From NCBI GenBank assembly GCA_005878515.1, contig VBLZ01000113.1:1-9217 (forward strand): DNA of 9,217 bases. Direction: 5' to 3'. The translations under genes and the position numbers were made by a program. How positions within the stretch are numbered: the stretch's first letter is position 1; each line of letters begins with the position of its first letter. The DNA comes from Methanobacteriota archaeon. GTDB lineage: Archaea > Thermoplasmatota > Thermoplasmata > RBG-16-68-12. Shown here piece by piece: positions 1 to 6,574 of the stretch. The notes below the pieces were generated by a model that searched no databases, was not told where the DNA came from, and saw only the letters and a program-made list of their open reading frames with translations.

Positions 1-2961
1 CCGCACGTAGAACAAGTAGGTCGTGTTTTCGAGGAGGTTCCGCAACGTCAGGGAATGGTTCGCCACGTGACGTGAATCAGAAAGTGAGTCCGGGAACGGA
101 GGCGCTGTGCCCCAGGAGACGAACGAGTCTGCTGGCTCGTCCGTCGTCCACCCGATCGACGCGCGGTTGAACCTCACGCCCGATACACTCACGCCGCTGA
201 TGACGGGCGGCGTGTCGTCGACGAGCGCGGTGTCGGTCACGGGTCCTCTACCGCCGAGCCCGTCATCGTTATCAAAGTACTCGGCGGTAATCGTGTCGCC
301 GTTGGCGACTTGAAGGAGTCCGTCACCTGGATTTGCGGGACCGTTCACCAGGTTGATTGACCCCGCGAAGACGGAACTGGCGTTCGCGGTCTCCGTCAGC
401 GTGACAACCTCCGGCGTGGCCTCCGTGGTGCTCGTCATGTTGATGTCCACCGTGTCTGGAGCGCCGGGGTCCACGTTCAGGCCCGTGTCGATGACCTTGA
501 TGCCCACCGTTGCCGTGGACTGGTACACACTGCGGTCCATTCCGATCACGCCACGGTTCGTCGAGATCCCACCGGTCATCACGAGCGCATACGACTGCGG
601 TCCCTGAGGCACATCGAACCCGGATACTGAGACGGTCCACAGGCCGACCTGCACGCCCGTGAGGACGAGGACGCTTTCGACGTTGTTCGCGGCGTCGCGC
701 CCCGCGGGATTCGGCGTCGATTCGCCCGGGTTCGAGCCCGTGTACTGGTTGCCGCGATACACTGTACCGCCTGGTGCTGTGATCGTGAGATCGAGATCGT
801 TCACCAGACACACGCTGCACCCGGCCGTTCCCGGGAAGTCGGTCCATACGAGGGTTACTTCGACCGACTGAGAGGGGTCCCCGATCGCGAGTGAGTAGCT
901 GACCGCGTCGCCTGTGTTGATGCCCACGCGGTGGTCGTCGATCGCGAGGCCCCGTGCATCGCCCGCAAAGAACATTGCGTCGTCCAGGGTGACACGCCCG
1001 AACCCCTGATCGAAGTTCGGGTACCGCGTCTCGCCGAAGGCATATGCACCGGTGCCGGTCATCTCGCGGCCGCTGTTGATGAGCATCGACTTCAGGAGAG
1101 CCGCCGAGGGCGTGAAGCCGTTCGCCGGTTGCGGGCTACCGGTCGGGTACCATCCGTCCATGAAATACTGCCGAACCAGGGTCGCGGCTCCCGCGGTCGT
1201 CGGTGTGGCCATGCTCGTGCCGCTCAACTGGAAGTAGCTCGTGCCGTCCCCGAACGGGTCGGCGCCTTGGGCCGACCAGACGGATACCCCGGGCGCCATG
1301 ACATCGGGCTTGATCCGGCCGTCTGCGGAGGGACCGCGGCTGCTGAAGTCCGCGACATCCTCGAGGCCCGGCCCATTGAAAGTGGCGCCGGCCGCGATCA
1401 CGTTCTTCGCTTCCGCGAACGGGTTCATCGTGTGGAGGCCGGGAGGCGGTCCGCAGAAGCCCGAGCCGCAGTTCCCCGCCGCGAAGACGACGAGGAAGTC
1501 CTGGTTGTTCCAGATGAAGTTGTCCGTGTCGGCGGATTCTTGGATGTACGCGTTGCAGCAGCTCCCCCAGCTATCGGAGTGGATCGAGGAGTTTCGATTC
1601 AGGGCCATCTGCCAGAGGTCGGTGACGGAGTTGAAATTGATCGAGTTGCCATCCGCGGAGAGGTCCTGCATCTCCAGGGACGCGTCGAATGCCTGGCCGT
1701 CGTGCGGACCGGTCGTCCCGTTCGACCCGGTCGCGTCTCCGTTGTACACATGCCAGACGCCATCGTCGCCTCCGATCGATCCCGAGGTGTGCGTGCCGTG
1801 ATTGATGCCATCGTCGTGGGTGTTGCATCCGCCCACCGGGCACGGCGGACTGTAGTAGTCCTTGACCTTGCGGTGGTCGGGACCGGGAGCCGTGTGGTTC
1901 GGGTCGGCGAAGTCGGGGTGACCGAAGTCGAGGCCCGTGTCGCCGAGGGTCACGAGCTGACCGGTGCCGTAGATGCCATGATCGTGGACCGGGGTCGCGA
2001 AGTTGACCGTGTCGCCGCTCTGGATGACCCATCGTGCGATGTCATTCGAAACGGTCGGCTGTACGAATCGATCGACGTACATCACGCCGGGTGCGCGCGC
2101 GAGCAACGGGAGGGTGCTCTTATCGAGCTCGACCCGCACGGAACCCGATTGCCCGAAGCTGAAAATCGGCTGCACGCCGCCGAGGTAGGACACGACTCGG
2201 AGAATCTCTGACAGTCGGGACGGCTCGAACGCGGTGATTTCGAGCGAGATTCTTGAGACCGAAGCACGTGAATCCGATGAAGCCAGGCGGTCGAGTGAGA
2301 CGGCGGTGCTTCGCTGGTCGAGGTTGTCTGCGTACCGAGGGCTGGTACGCGGGCCGGTGGCGGCGAGGTCCGAGCTGAATGAACTAATGCTACTGCCCGT
2401 CGCGATGCTTGTCGCGCTGCTGCCCGGAAGCGAACGCTCCAAGGCACGTTGGGCCAGGAGGTCGTAGTCATCCGACAGGCGCGGGCTGAGCTTGTAGGCA
2501 GGCTCAAACACGCCAGTCCACCGGATACTCGCAAGAGCCGAAACGCGGTCCATTGTCGGGCCGTCGGCCCGCACGATGAACGCGTTGTAGGGAATGTAAT
2601 AGAGGATCGTTGCGCCCGTCGCTGTGAGTTGGGCTTTCATCAGCGGCGTAACGGGACCGTTGAATTGTACGAGGTAATAGAAGGGCTGGTTCCTTGGGAC
2701 CGAGTTGTATTGGAGAGACGTCGGCATCGTTGGCATCGCCGCGAGCGGATCGAAGCGGAAATTATTCACGACGATGAATTTCATGTAGTCTGGCATGGCT
2801 TCCGGCAGTCCGATCCGCGGTTGTGACGAAGCCCGCGCGGGTGTCATCACGATCGCCAAGGCTGACGCAACCATGACGAAGACCAAAACGAATGCGACGA
2901 CGCGGCTCCACGACCGACGAGACACAGCGTTAGCTACTCCATCAAGCGTGCCAGCACTCAT
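1..2961 (-). CDS. Secreted subtilisin-like serine protease (S8 family), C-terminus beyond the window
   Basis: An uninterrupted frame of 987 codons runs from the ATG at 2961 to the left edge with no stop. Residues 1-44 look like a signal peptide: an Arg-containing n-region, a hydrophobic core at about 21-39 and an A-R-A site. Two prodomain-like segments follow (about 94-158 and 238-300), separated by a Ser-rich linker. The catalytic domain spans about 315-640. Asp341 lies in a GDTG motif, His388 in HGTH, Asn497 (oxyanion hole) in AAGN, and Ser583 in GTSMATP, so the full triad is present. After it come a jelly-roll-like domain (about 677-800, with VTLVWTD near 706), an Ig-like module (807-914) of the DGDTITA type found in secreted proteins, and an FN3-like module from about 915. 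The family cleaves proteins outside the cell, usually after removing its own prodomain. The tail modules probably serve adhesion or stability (inference). An AGGGAGA site lies 9 nt before the start. The protease call is very secure; substrate and full length are unknown. Confidence 0.95.
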   Translation of the reverse strand, partial: MSAGTLDGVANAVSRRSWSRVVAFVLVFVMVASALAIVMTPARASSQPRIGLPEAMPDYMKFIVVNNFRFDPLAAMPTMPTSLQYNSVPRNQPFYYLVQFNGPVTPLMKAQLTATGATILYYIPYNAFIVRADGPTMDRVSALASIRWTGVFEPAYKLSPRLSDDYDLLAQRALERSLPGSSATSIATGSSISSFSSDLAATGPRTSPRYADNLDQRSTAVSLDRLASSDSRASVSRISLEITAFEPSRLSEILRVVSYLGGVQPIFSFGQSGSVRVELDKSTLPLLARAPGVMYVDRFVQPTVSNDIARWVIQSGDTVNFATPVHDHGIYGTGQLVTLGDTGLDFGHPDFADPNHTAPGPDHRKVKDYYSPPCPVGGCNTHDDGINHGTHTSGSIGGDDGVWHVYNGDATGSNGTTGPHDGQAFDASLEMQDLSADGNSINFNSVTDLWQMALNRNSSIHSDSWGSCCNAYIQESADTDNFIWNNQDFLVVFAAGNCGSGFCGPPPGLHTMNPFAEAKNVIAAGATFNGPGLEDVADFSSRGPSADGRIKPDVMAPGVSVWSAQGADPFGDGTSYFQLSGTSMATPTTAGAATLVRQYFMDGWYPTGSPQPANGFTPSAALLKSMLINSGREMTGTGAYAFGETRYPNFDQGFGRVTLDDAMFFAGDARGLAIDDHRVGINTGDAVSYSLAIGDPSQSVEVTLVWTDFPGTAGCSVCLVNDLDLTITAPGGTVYRGNQYTGSNPGESTPNPAGRDAANNVESVLVLTGVQVGLWTVSVSGFDVPQGPQSYALVMTGGISTNRGVIGMDRSVYQSTATVGIKVIDTGLNVDPGAPDTVDINMTSTTEATPEVVTLTETANASSVFAGSINLVNGPANPGDGLLQVANGDTITAEYFDNDDGLGGRGPVTDTALVDDTPPVISGVSVSGVRFNRASIGWTTDEPADSFVSWGTAPPFPDSLSDSRHVANHSLTLRNLLENTTYLFYVR

Positions 2962-2970
2962 GCGAATCCC

Positions 2971-2977
2971 TCTCCCT
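2971..2977 (-). promoter_or_regulatory. Shine-Dalgarno-like site of the S8 protease
   Basis: On the minus strand AGGGAGA ends 9 nt before the ATG at 2961. It is complementary to the anti-SD end of archaeal 16S rRNA, and the ATG directly precedes a good signal peptide, so this start is preferred. Confidence 0.5.
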
Positions 2978-3061
2978 GACTGAACGGTAGGATCTCTCCC
3001 TCTGGCACTCCTCCGAACGGTGGAGCGCCGCCCCCAACTCGGCGGGGGAATGGTTGTGGAC

Positions 3062-3071
3062 ATGATAAGGC
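3062..3071 (-). promoter_or_regulatory. Possible TATA box of the S8 protease
   Basis: Minus-strand CCTTATCATG is the most TATA-like string in the 245-bp gap between the protease start and the preceding gene's stop. It would place transcription start near 3040 and give a leader of about 80 nt. The match is weak and the rest of the gap is GC-rich. The gap holds no convincing gene. Confidence 0.3.
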
Positions 3072-3206
3072 TAACGAGGATGTTCGGGCCGATGTCCGGA
3101 GGAAACCGGGACGATGCTCGATGGCGTCCGGGGGATGCCGTCCCTAGGCCGTGCCCAGCCGCCCTGGTCAACGCCGCGAAGAAGGCGAGAGAGGCGAGAG
3201 GAAGGA

Positions 3207-4016
3207 CTAGCCGAAGACCGCCCCGCACTTCAGGCAGTCGCTCCAGTACTTGCCGACCGGCGCGCCGCACTCCCCGCACTCGCCGCCGGTCGCGGTCTGG
3301 TCCGCCTTGATGACGACGAGCTCCGGATTCTTCAGCTTGTCCCACCGCGGATCGCGGACGAGGAGGAACGCGAAGTCGTCGGCCCACGTCTCGAGTTCGA
3401 GGAACGCGAGCTTCCGGCCGACGAGGAGATCGTTGACGCCCTTCAGGAAATCTCGTGCGTCCTTGAACCGGACGACCTTCTCCTGGTCCGCCAAGATGAG
3501 CTTAACCTTCCGCAGGTTCAGTTCCTGGTCCAGCCACGTGGGATCCTTCGCGGCGAGCGTCAGCTTGAACGAACTCAGTCGCGGGTTAACTTCCTTCAGG
3601 ACCGCATCGAGCTCGAACGCCTCCGGCACGCGGAAGCCGAGCCAGTCCGCGAGGACGCGGGTCACGGCCTTGTACGGCGCGCTGCGGTACTCCGCGACGA
3701 ACGCCGCCTCGCCGCCCGGGTAGGCGGCCACGCGCTTCGCGAACACGGCCTTCGTTGGTGCGACGGTGAGACCGAGGTCGACGAGCCCGGCGTGCGCCTC
3801 GCTGACGAACACCTCGACCTCGCCCGGTTTCGGCGGCGCGGCCGGCGCCGCGGGCTTCTCCTCCGGTTTCTTTACGACCGGTTCCGGTTTCTCGGCCTTC
3901 TCGATCGGCGCTGGCTGTACCGCGGGTTTCTCTTTCGGCTTCGCCTTCGGCTTCTCCGATTCCGCCTCGGGCTTGCCCTTCTCGGGCTTTTCTTTCTTCC
4001 AGAATCGGAGGGGCAT
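3207..4016 (-). CDS. Zinc-ribbon protein of unknown function with Lys/Glu/Pro-rich N-terminal tail
   Basis: I do not recognise the family. From the ATG at 4016 the product is 269 residues. Residues 7-65 are a low-complexity tail of K, E, P and A, probably disordered. Residues about 66-240 form a mixed alpha/beta globular region with many charged residues and no motif I can name. The C-terminus is a compact treble-clef or zinc-ribbon module with paired CxxC motifs (Cys247/250 and Cys261/264) ending five residues from the stop. No signal peptide or membrane segment is visible, so it is probably cytosolic. The frame stays open up to an ATG at 4088 (293 residues). The ATG at 4016 is preferred because a good TATA box lies about 29 bp before it, which predicts a leaderless transcript and would exclude the upstream ATG from the mRNA. 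It is divergent from the Nudix gene and co-oriented with the protease 245 bp downstream. A role in nucleic-acid or protein binding is only a guess from the ribbon. Confidence 0.85.
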   Translation of the reverse strand: MPLRFWKKEKPEKGKPEAESEKPKAKPKEKPAVQPAPIEKAEKPEPVVKKPEEKPAAPAAPPKPGEVEVFVSEAHAGLVDLGLTVAPTKAVFAKRVAAYPGGEAAFVAEYRSAPYKAVTRVLADWLGFRVPEAFELDAVLKEVNPRLSSFKLTLAAKDPTWLDQELNLRKVKLILADQEKVVRFKDARDFLKGVNDLLVGRKLAFLELETWADDFAFLLVRDPRWDKLKNPELVVIKADQTATGGECGECGAPVGKYWSDCLKCGAVFG

Positions 4017-4040
4017 CACCCGCGGAAACCCGGGTGGCTG

Positions 4041-4050
4041 ATAATAAGAG
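4041..4050 (-). promoter_or_regulatory. TATA box of the zinc-ribbon gene (leaderless promoter)
   Basis: Minus-strand CTCTTATTAT is an AT-rich island in GC-rich surroundings, centred about 29 bp upstream of the ATG at 4016. That is the usual archaeal TATA-to-start distance, so transcription should begin at or within a few bases of the ATG. Confidence 0.6.
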
Positions 4051-4139
4051 TTGCGCCCTGAGGACCGCAATCCAGACCGACGTACCATCGACGGCGATAA
4101 GTAGCCGGGTCGCGTAGCCCCGGCGGCCGCCGTGTCCCC

Positions 4140-4679
4140 TTGACGTCTGCGCCCCGTGTCTTGTCCTCACAGACGGTGCGAGAGGGATGGCCTCCGATCT
4201 CCGAGGAGGAGGTCGAACTTCCGAGCGGCGCGCGGAAGCGCTGGATCCGAGTGCACTTCGGGACGTCGGCAGCGGTCTTGGCAACCACCCCGCAGAAGCA
4301 GATCGTCCTCACCCGTGAGTACCGCCATGGGCTCGGGCGGATCGTGCACTCGTTGCCCGGCGGGACCGCGCGGAACGGAGAGTCGGCGGAGGCGTGCGCG
4401 CGGCGCGAGCTGATGGAGGAGACGGGCTACCAGGCATCGAAGCTCCTCGAGATGTACGCCGGGAACAATCTGACCGCGTACCTGGAGGGTACGTTGCACC
4501 TCTACTTCGCAAGGGACTGTCAGGCCACCGAACGGCGACCGGATCCCGACGAGATCCAGGCCGTCGAGCGCATGAGTGTTACGCAGGCGCTCTCGAGCGC
4601 GCGAGCCGGAGAATTCGAGTCCGCGGTTGTCACGCTCGCGATCCTCATGGCCGACGCACGCGGTTGGCTCATCGGTTGA
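4140..4679 (+). CDS. Nudix hydrolase, ADP-ribose pyrophosphatase-like
   Basis: The 179-residue product carries a complete Nudix box from Gly75 to Tyr97, with Gly75, Glu81, Arg89-Glu90-Leu91, Glu93-Glu94 and Gly96 in the GX5EX7REUXEEXGU spacing; the last position is Tyr where Ile, Leu or Val is usual. The family hydrolyses nucleoside diphosphates linked to another group, using Mg2+ held by the box glutamates. The N-terminal strand pattern (VLSSQTVREG, then EEEVELPSG) and the EYRHG segment before the box resemble ADP-ribose pyrophosphatases. However, the proline-containing loop that typically follows the box in that group is replaced by an AGNNLTAYLEG stretch, so the substrate is uncertain. The start is TTG at 4140; the in-frame stop at 4098 and the lack of an in-frame ATG or GTG between leave TTG 4140 or GTG 4176 as choices. 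The longer form keeps the family-like N-terminus. It is divergent from the zinc-ribbon gene (123-bp gap) and convergent with tRNA-Leu. Confidence 0.92.
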   Translation: MTSAPRVLSSQTVREGWPPISEEEVELPSGARKRWIRVHFGTSAAVLATTPQKQIVLTREYRHGLGRIVHSLPGGTARNGESAEACARRELMEETGYQASKLLEMYAGNNLTAYLEGTLHLYFARDCQATERRPDPDEIQAVERMSVTQALSSARAGEFESAVVTLAILMADARGWLIG

Positions 4680-4713
4680 GTCACGCTGCCGCGGGACCGG
4701 TGGCCGGAGAAGA

Positions 4714-4798
4714 TGCGTGGGGCAGGATTTGAACCTGCGAACCCCTGCGGGACAGCGACCTCAACGCTGCGCCTTTGACCAAGCTGGGCCACCCACGC
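4714..4798 (-). tRNA. tRNA-Leu (anticodon GAG)
   Basis: An 85-nt class II tRNA folds completely. The acceptor stem is GCGTGGG/CCCACGC with discriminator A, and the D stem is GCC/GGC with the conserved GG in its loop. The anticodon stem is CAGCG/CGCTG with loop TTGAGGT, giving anticodon GAG (reads CUC/CUU). A variable arm has a CCC/GGG stem, and the T stem is GCAGG/CCTGC with loop TTCAAAT. The long variable arm and discriminator A agree with leucine. No intron is seen and CCA is not encoded (the 3' end is followed by TCT). It is convergent with the Nudix gene, 34 nt away. Confidence 0.96.
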
Positions 4799-4822
4799 AC
4801 GGGGCGCTTTCATCGCGGGCCT

Positions 4823-4833
4823 CGATATTAATC
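4823..4833 (-). promoter_or_regulatory. TATA box of tRNA-Leu
   Basis: Minus-strand GATTAATATCG is centred about 30 bp before the mature 5' end at 4798. It is the strongest AT-rich string in the intergenic region and has the spacing expected of an archaeal tRNA promoter. Confidence 0.65.
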
Positions 4834-4884
4834 TTCCTTCAGCGATTCGTCGTATCGCATCGAGCCGCTCTTCGCCGCGAGACC

Positions 4885-4900
4885 CGCAAAGGATTATTTG
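4885..4900 (+). promoter_or_regulatory. BRE/TATA promoter of the aldehyde dehydrogenase
   Basis: A purine-rich BRE-like CGCAAAGG (4885-4892) is followed by ATTATTT (4893-4899). The predicted transcription start is about 4918-4923, just before the ATG at 4934. It is too close to serve a leaderless GTG at 4916. Confidence 0.55.
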
Positions 4901-4920
4901 GCGCGGAGCCCGTAAGTGAG

Positions 4921-4927
4921 AAAGGAG
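4921..4927 (+). promoter_or_regulatory. Shine-Dalgarno site of the aldehyde dehydrogenase
   Basis: AAAGGAG ends 6 nt before the ATG at 4934. It lies inside the longer reading frame that begins at GTG 4916, and therefore favours the ATG. Confidence 0.6.
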
Positions 4928-4933
4928 ATCGCC

Positions 4934-6373
4934 ATGCCGTCTCGACGGAAGTCCGGGTCCGCGAAGCGTCGTACGTTCGACGTCATCAACCCGACGACTG
5001 AGAAAGCCTTGGCCACCTATCCGATTCTGACGGCACCGCAGGTGCGGACGAAAGTCGGGGCGGCCCGCGAGGCCTTCCGATCTTGGTCGAGGCTCGATCC
5101 AAAGGAGCGCGCCGCGTACCTGCTCCGCTTCGCGGAAGTCCTCCGGAAGCACAAGGACACGTACGCCCAGACGATGACGCTCGAGATGGGCAAGGTGATC
5201 CGCGAGGCGGTCGCCGAAGTCGAGAAGTGCGCTTGGGCCGCGGAGTATTTTGCGGAGAACGGACCCGGGTTCCTGCAACCGGAGATAGTCACGACGGATG
5301 CGATGCGATCGTACGTCGCGTTCCATCCTCGCGGCGTCCTGGGCTCGATCATGCCGTGGAACTTCCCGATGTGGCAAATCGTCCGCTTCGCGGTGCCAGC
5401 CCTGATTGCCGGCAACACGGTCGTCGTGAAGCCCGCGAGCGCGTCGCCGCAATCGGCATTGAACCTCGGGGAGGCGTTTCGGGAAGCCGGGTTTTCGGAC
5501 GGCACGTTCCAGGTCGTGGTCGGCGACCGGTCCACGGCCTCGGCCTTGATCGATTCGCCCGTCTCCCTCGTCAGCCTGACCGGCTCCGTCGGGACCGGCG
5601 TGCAGGTGGCTCAACAGGCCGCGAAGCACCTGAAGAAGGCCATCCTGGAACTTGGCGGGTCGGATCCGTTCATCGTCGCGGACGACGCCGACCTCGACGC
5701 CGCGGCGAAAGGGGCGGTCGCCGGCCGCTTCGTGAACACGGGACAGTCGTGCATCGCCGCGAAGCGGTTCCTCGTCGTAGACTCCGTCGCAAAGGAGTTC
5801 ACCGCGAAGTTCGTCGAACAAGTCCGGATGCTCCGTGTCGGGGATCCCCTTCGTCCCACGACGGACATTGGACCTCTCGTCAACGAAGCCCAGCGGGAGG
5901 AGATCGAGGGCCAGGTGAAGGACGCGGTCCGCAAAGGGGCACGGGTCGAAGTCGGTGGAAAGCGTGTCGCGGGTCCCGGTTGGTTCTACGAGCCCACCGT
6001 CCTCAGCCGCGTGACGAAGACGATGCGGGTGTTGCACGAAGAGACGTTCGGTCCGGTCGCACCGATCCTCGTCGTGCCGGACCTCGACGCCGCGGTGCGT
6101 GAAGCGAACGATTCGGAGTTCGGGCTGGGCGCAAGCCTCTGGACCCAGGACCTGAAGCGGGCCGAGCGACTCGTGCGCCAAATCGAGTCCGGCATGGTGT
6201 TCGTGAACGGCGTCGTGAAGTCGGATCCGCGGATGCCCTTCGGGGGCGTCAAGCATAGCGGCATTGGCCGCGAGCTGAGTCGCTACGGCCTCCTCGAGAT
6301 GGTGAATATCAAAACGGTCGAAATCTTCCCAGCCCACTCGACCCAAGCCGCGATCCAGAAGAACACGGAGTAG
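4934..6373 (+). CDS. NAD(P)-dependent aldehyde dehydrogenase, succinate-semialdehyde dehydrogenase-like
   Basis: The 479-residue protein has the usual length and all core motifs of the ALDH superfamily, whose members oxidise aldehydes to carboxylic acids with NAD(P)+. Asn143 lies in the PWNFP motif that helps form the oxyanion hole. VVVKPAS follows in the cofactor-binding domain, and a GSVGTG turn lies further on. Glu239 sits in ELGGSDPF, the catalytic Cys273 in NTGQSCIAAKR, and EETFGP (369-374) is the cofactor-contacting motif. PFGGVKHSGIGRE is near the C-terminus. The ELGGSDPF and GQSCIAAKR wording is most like succinate-semialdehyde dehydrogenases, but the natural aldehyde cannot be fixed from sequence. 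No signal peptide is seen, so it is cytosolic. GTG at 4916 would add six residues; the SD site and promoter spacing favour ATG 4934. It has its own promoter, shares the upstream gap with the divergent tRNA-Leu, and no obvious pathway partner is adjacent. Confidence 0.96.
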   Translation: MPSRRKSGSAKRRTFDVINPTTEKALATYPILTAPQVRTKVGAAREAFRSWSRLDPKERAAYLLRFAEVLRKHKDTYAQTMTLEMGKVIREAVAEVEKCAWAAEYFAENGPGFLQPEIVTTDAMRSYVAFHPRGVLGSIMPWNFPMWQIVRFAVPALIAGNTVVVKPASASPQSALNLGEAFREAGFSDGTFQVVVGDRSTASALIDSPVSLVSLTGSVGTGVQVAQQAAKHLKKAILELGGSDPFIVADDADLDAAAKGAVAGRFVNTGQSCIAAKRFLVVDSVAKEFTAKFVEQVRMLRVGDPLRPTTDIGPLVNEAQREEIEGQVKDAVRKGARVEVGGKRVAGPGWFYEPTVLSRVTKTMRVLHEETFGPVAPILVVPDLDAAVREANDSEFGLGASLWTQDLKRAERLVRQIESGMVFVNGVVKSDPRMPFGGVKHSGIGRELSRYGLLEMVNIKTVEIFPAHSTQAAIQKNTE

Positions 6374-6421
6374 AACTCCGACGAGTGTGCTAAGAGGACC
6401 TGCGCGACCCGAATTAGGGTG

Positions 6422-6433
6422 CCACCGCGGTGG
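6422..6433. repeat. 12-bp perfect palindrome downstream of the aldehyde dehydrogenase
   Basis: CCACCGCGGTGG is a perfect inverted repeat 49 bp after the ALDH stop and about 80 bp before the likely promoter of the next gene. It could be an operator or part of a 3' structure, or chance in GC-rich DNA. The flanks do not extend the symmetry. I see nothing else in the 6374-6500 part of the gap. Confidence 0.35.
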
Positions 6434-6498
6434 TGAACCTGTGTCCGTCCGCCACGTCTCGGACTCGTGAGCACCTGGGCGTCGCCGGCGCTGCCCCC

Positions 6499-6516
6499 TA
6501 AACATAACGCTTATTC
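6499..6516 (+). promoter_or_regulatory. AT-rich promoter region of the membrane-anchored protein
   Basis: The stretch around AACATAAC and CTTATT is an AT-rich island in GC-rich DNA. A TATA box at CTTATT (6510-6515) would start transcription near 6538, giving a leader of about 37 nt that includes the SD site at 6560. Confidence 0.45.
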
Positions 6517-6559
6517 GATTCAGGCGAGTCACTCACGAGCGCTAGAGGGAATACCGGCC

Positions 6560-6565
6560 GGAGGT
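6560..6565 (+). promoter_or_regulatory. Shine-Dalgarno site GGAGGT that decides the start at 6575
   Basis: GGAGGT is a near-ideal SD sequence with 9 nt to the ATG at 6575. The frame stays open upstream to a GTG at 6467, but that start would lie before the likely promoter, so the ATG is preferred. Confidence 0.65.
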
Positions 6566-6574
6566 CCGCCTGAA

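Noticed and set aside
323..847. Shorter minus-strand frames inside 323-2534 that could be read as separate genes
   Set aside because: They are in other frames from the single continuous 987-codon protease frame and consist of Arg/His-rich text.
931..2211. A 426-codon plus-strand frame opposite the protease
   Set aside because: It is a shadow of the protease, whose catalytic Asp, His, Asn and Ser motifs all lie on the minus strand here. The product is Arg/Val/Glu-rich and low in structure.
2962..3206. Possible small gene or RNA between the protease and the zinc-ribbon gene
   Set aside because: The short frames there have no start context or protein-like composition. I see only leader and promoter-like sequence and a pyrimidine-rich tract after the zinc-ribbon stop.
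3840..3998. Repetitive GC-rich stretch that might be a tandem DNA repeat
   Set aside because: The repetition is the codon pattern of the Lys/Glu/Pro-rich tail. Units are irregular in length and stay in frame.
3114..4061. A 315-codon plus-strand frame opposite the zinc-ribbon gene
   Set aside because: It has a very Arg/Leu-rich repetitive composition produced by the complement of Lys/Glu/Pro codons. The minus strand has a promoter, a sensible start and a CxxC pair.
4520..6532. A 670-codon open frame on the minus strand opposite the aldehyde dehydrogenase
   Set aside because: It is antisense to a gene with all ALDH motifs, reads into the tRNA-Leu and Nudix regions, and has an Arg/His/Asp-rich composition typical of the complement of GC-rich codons. 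It has no recognisable domain.
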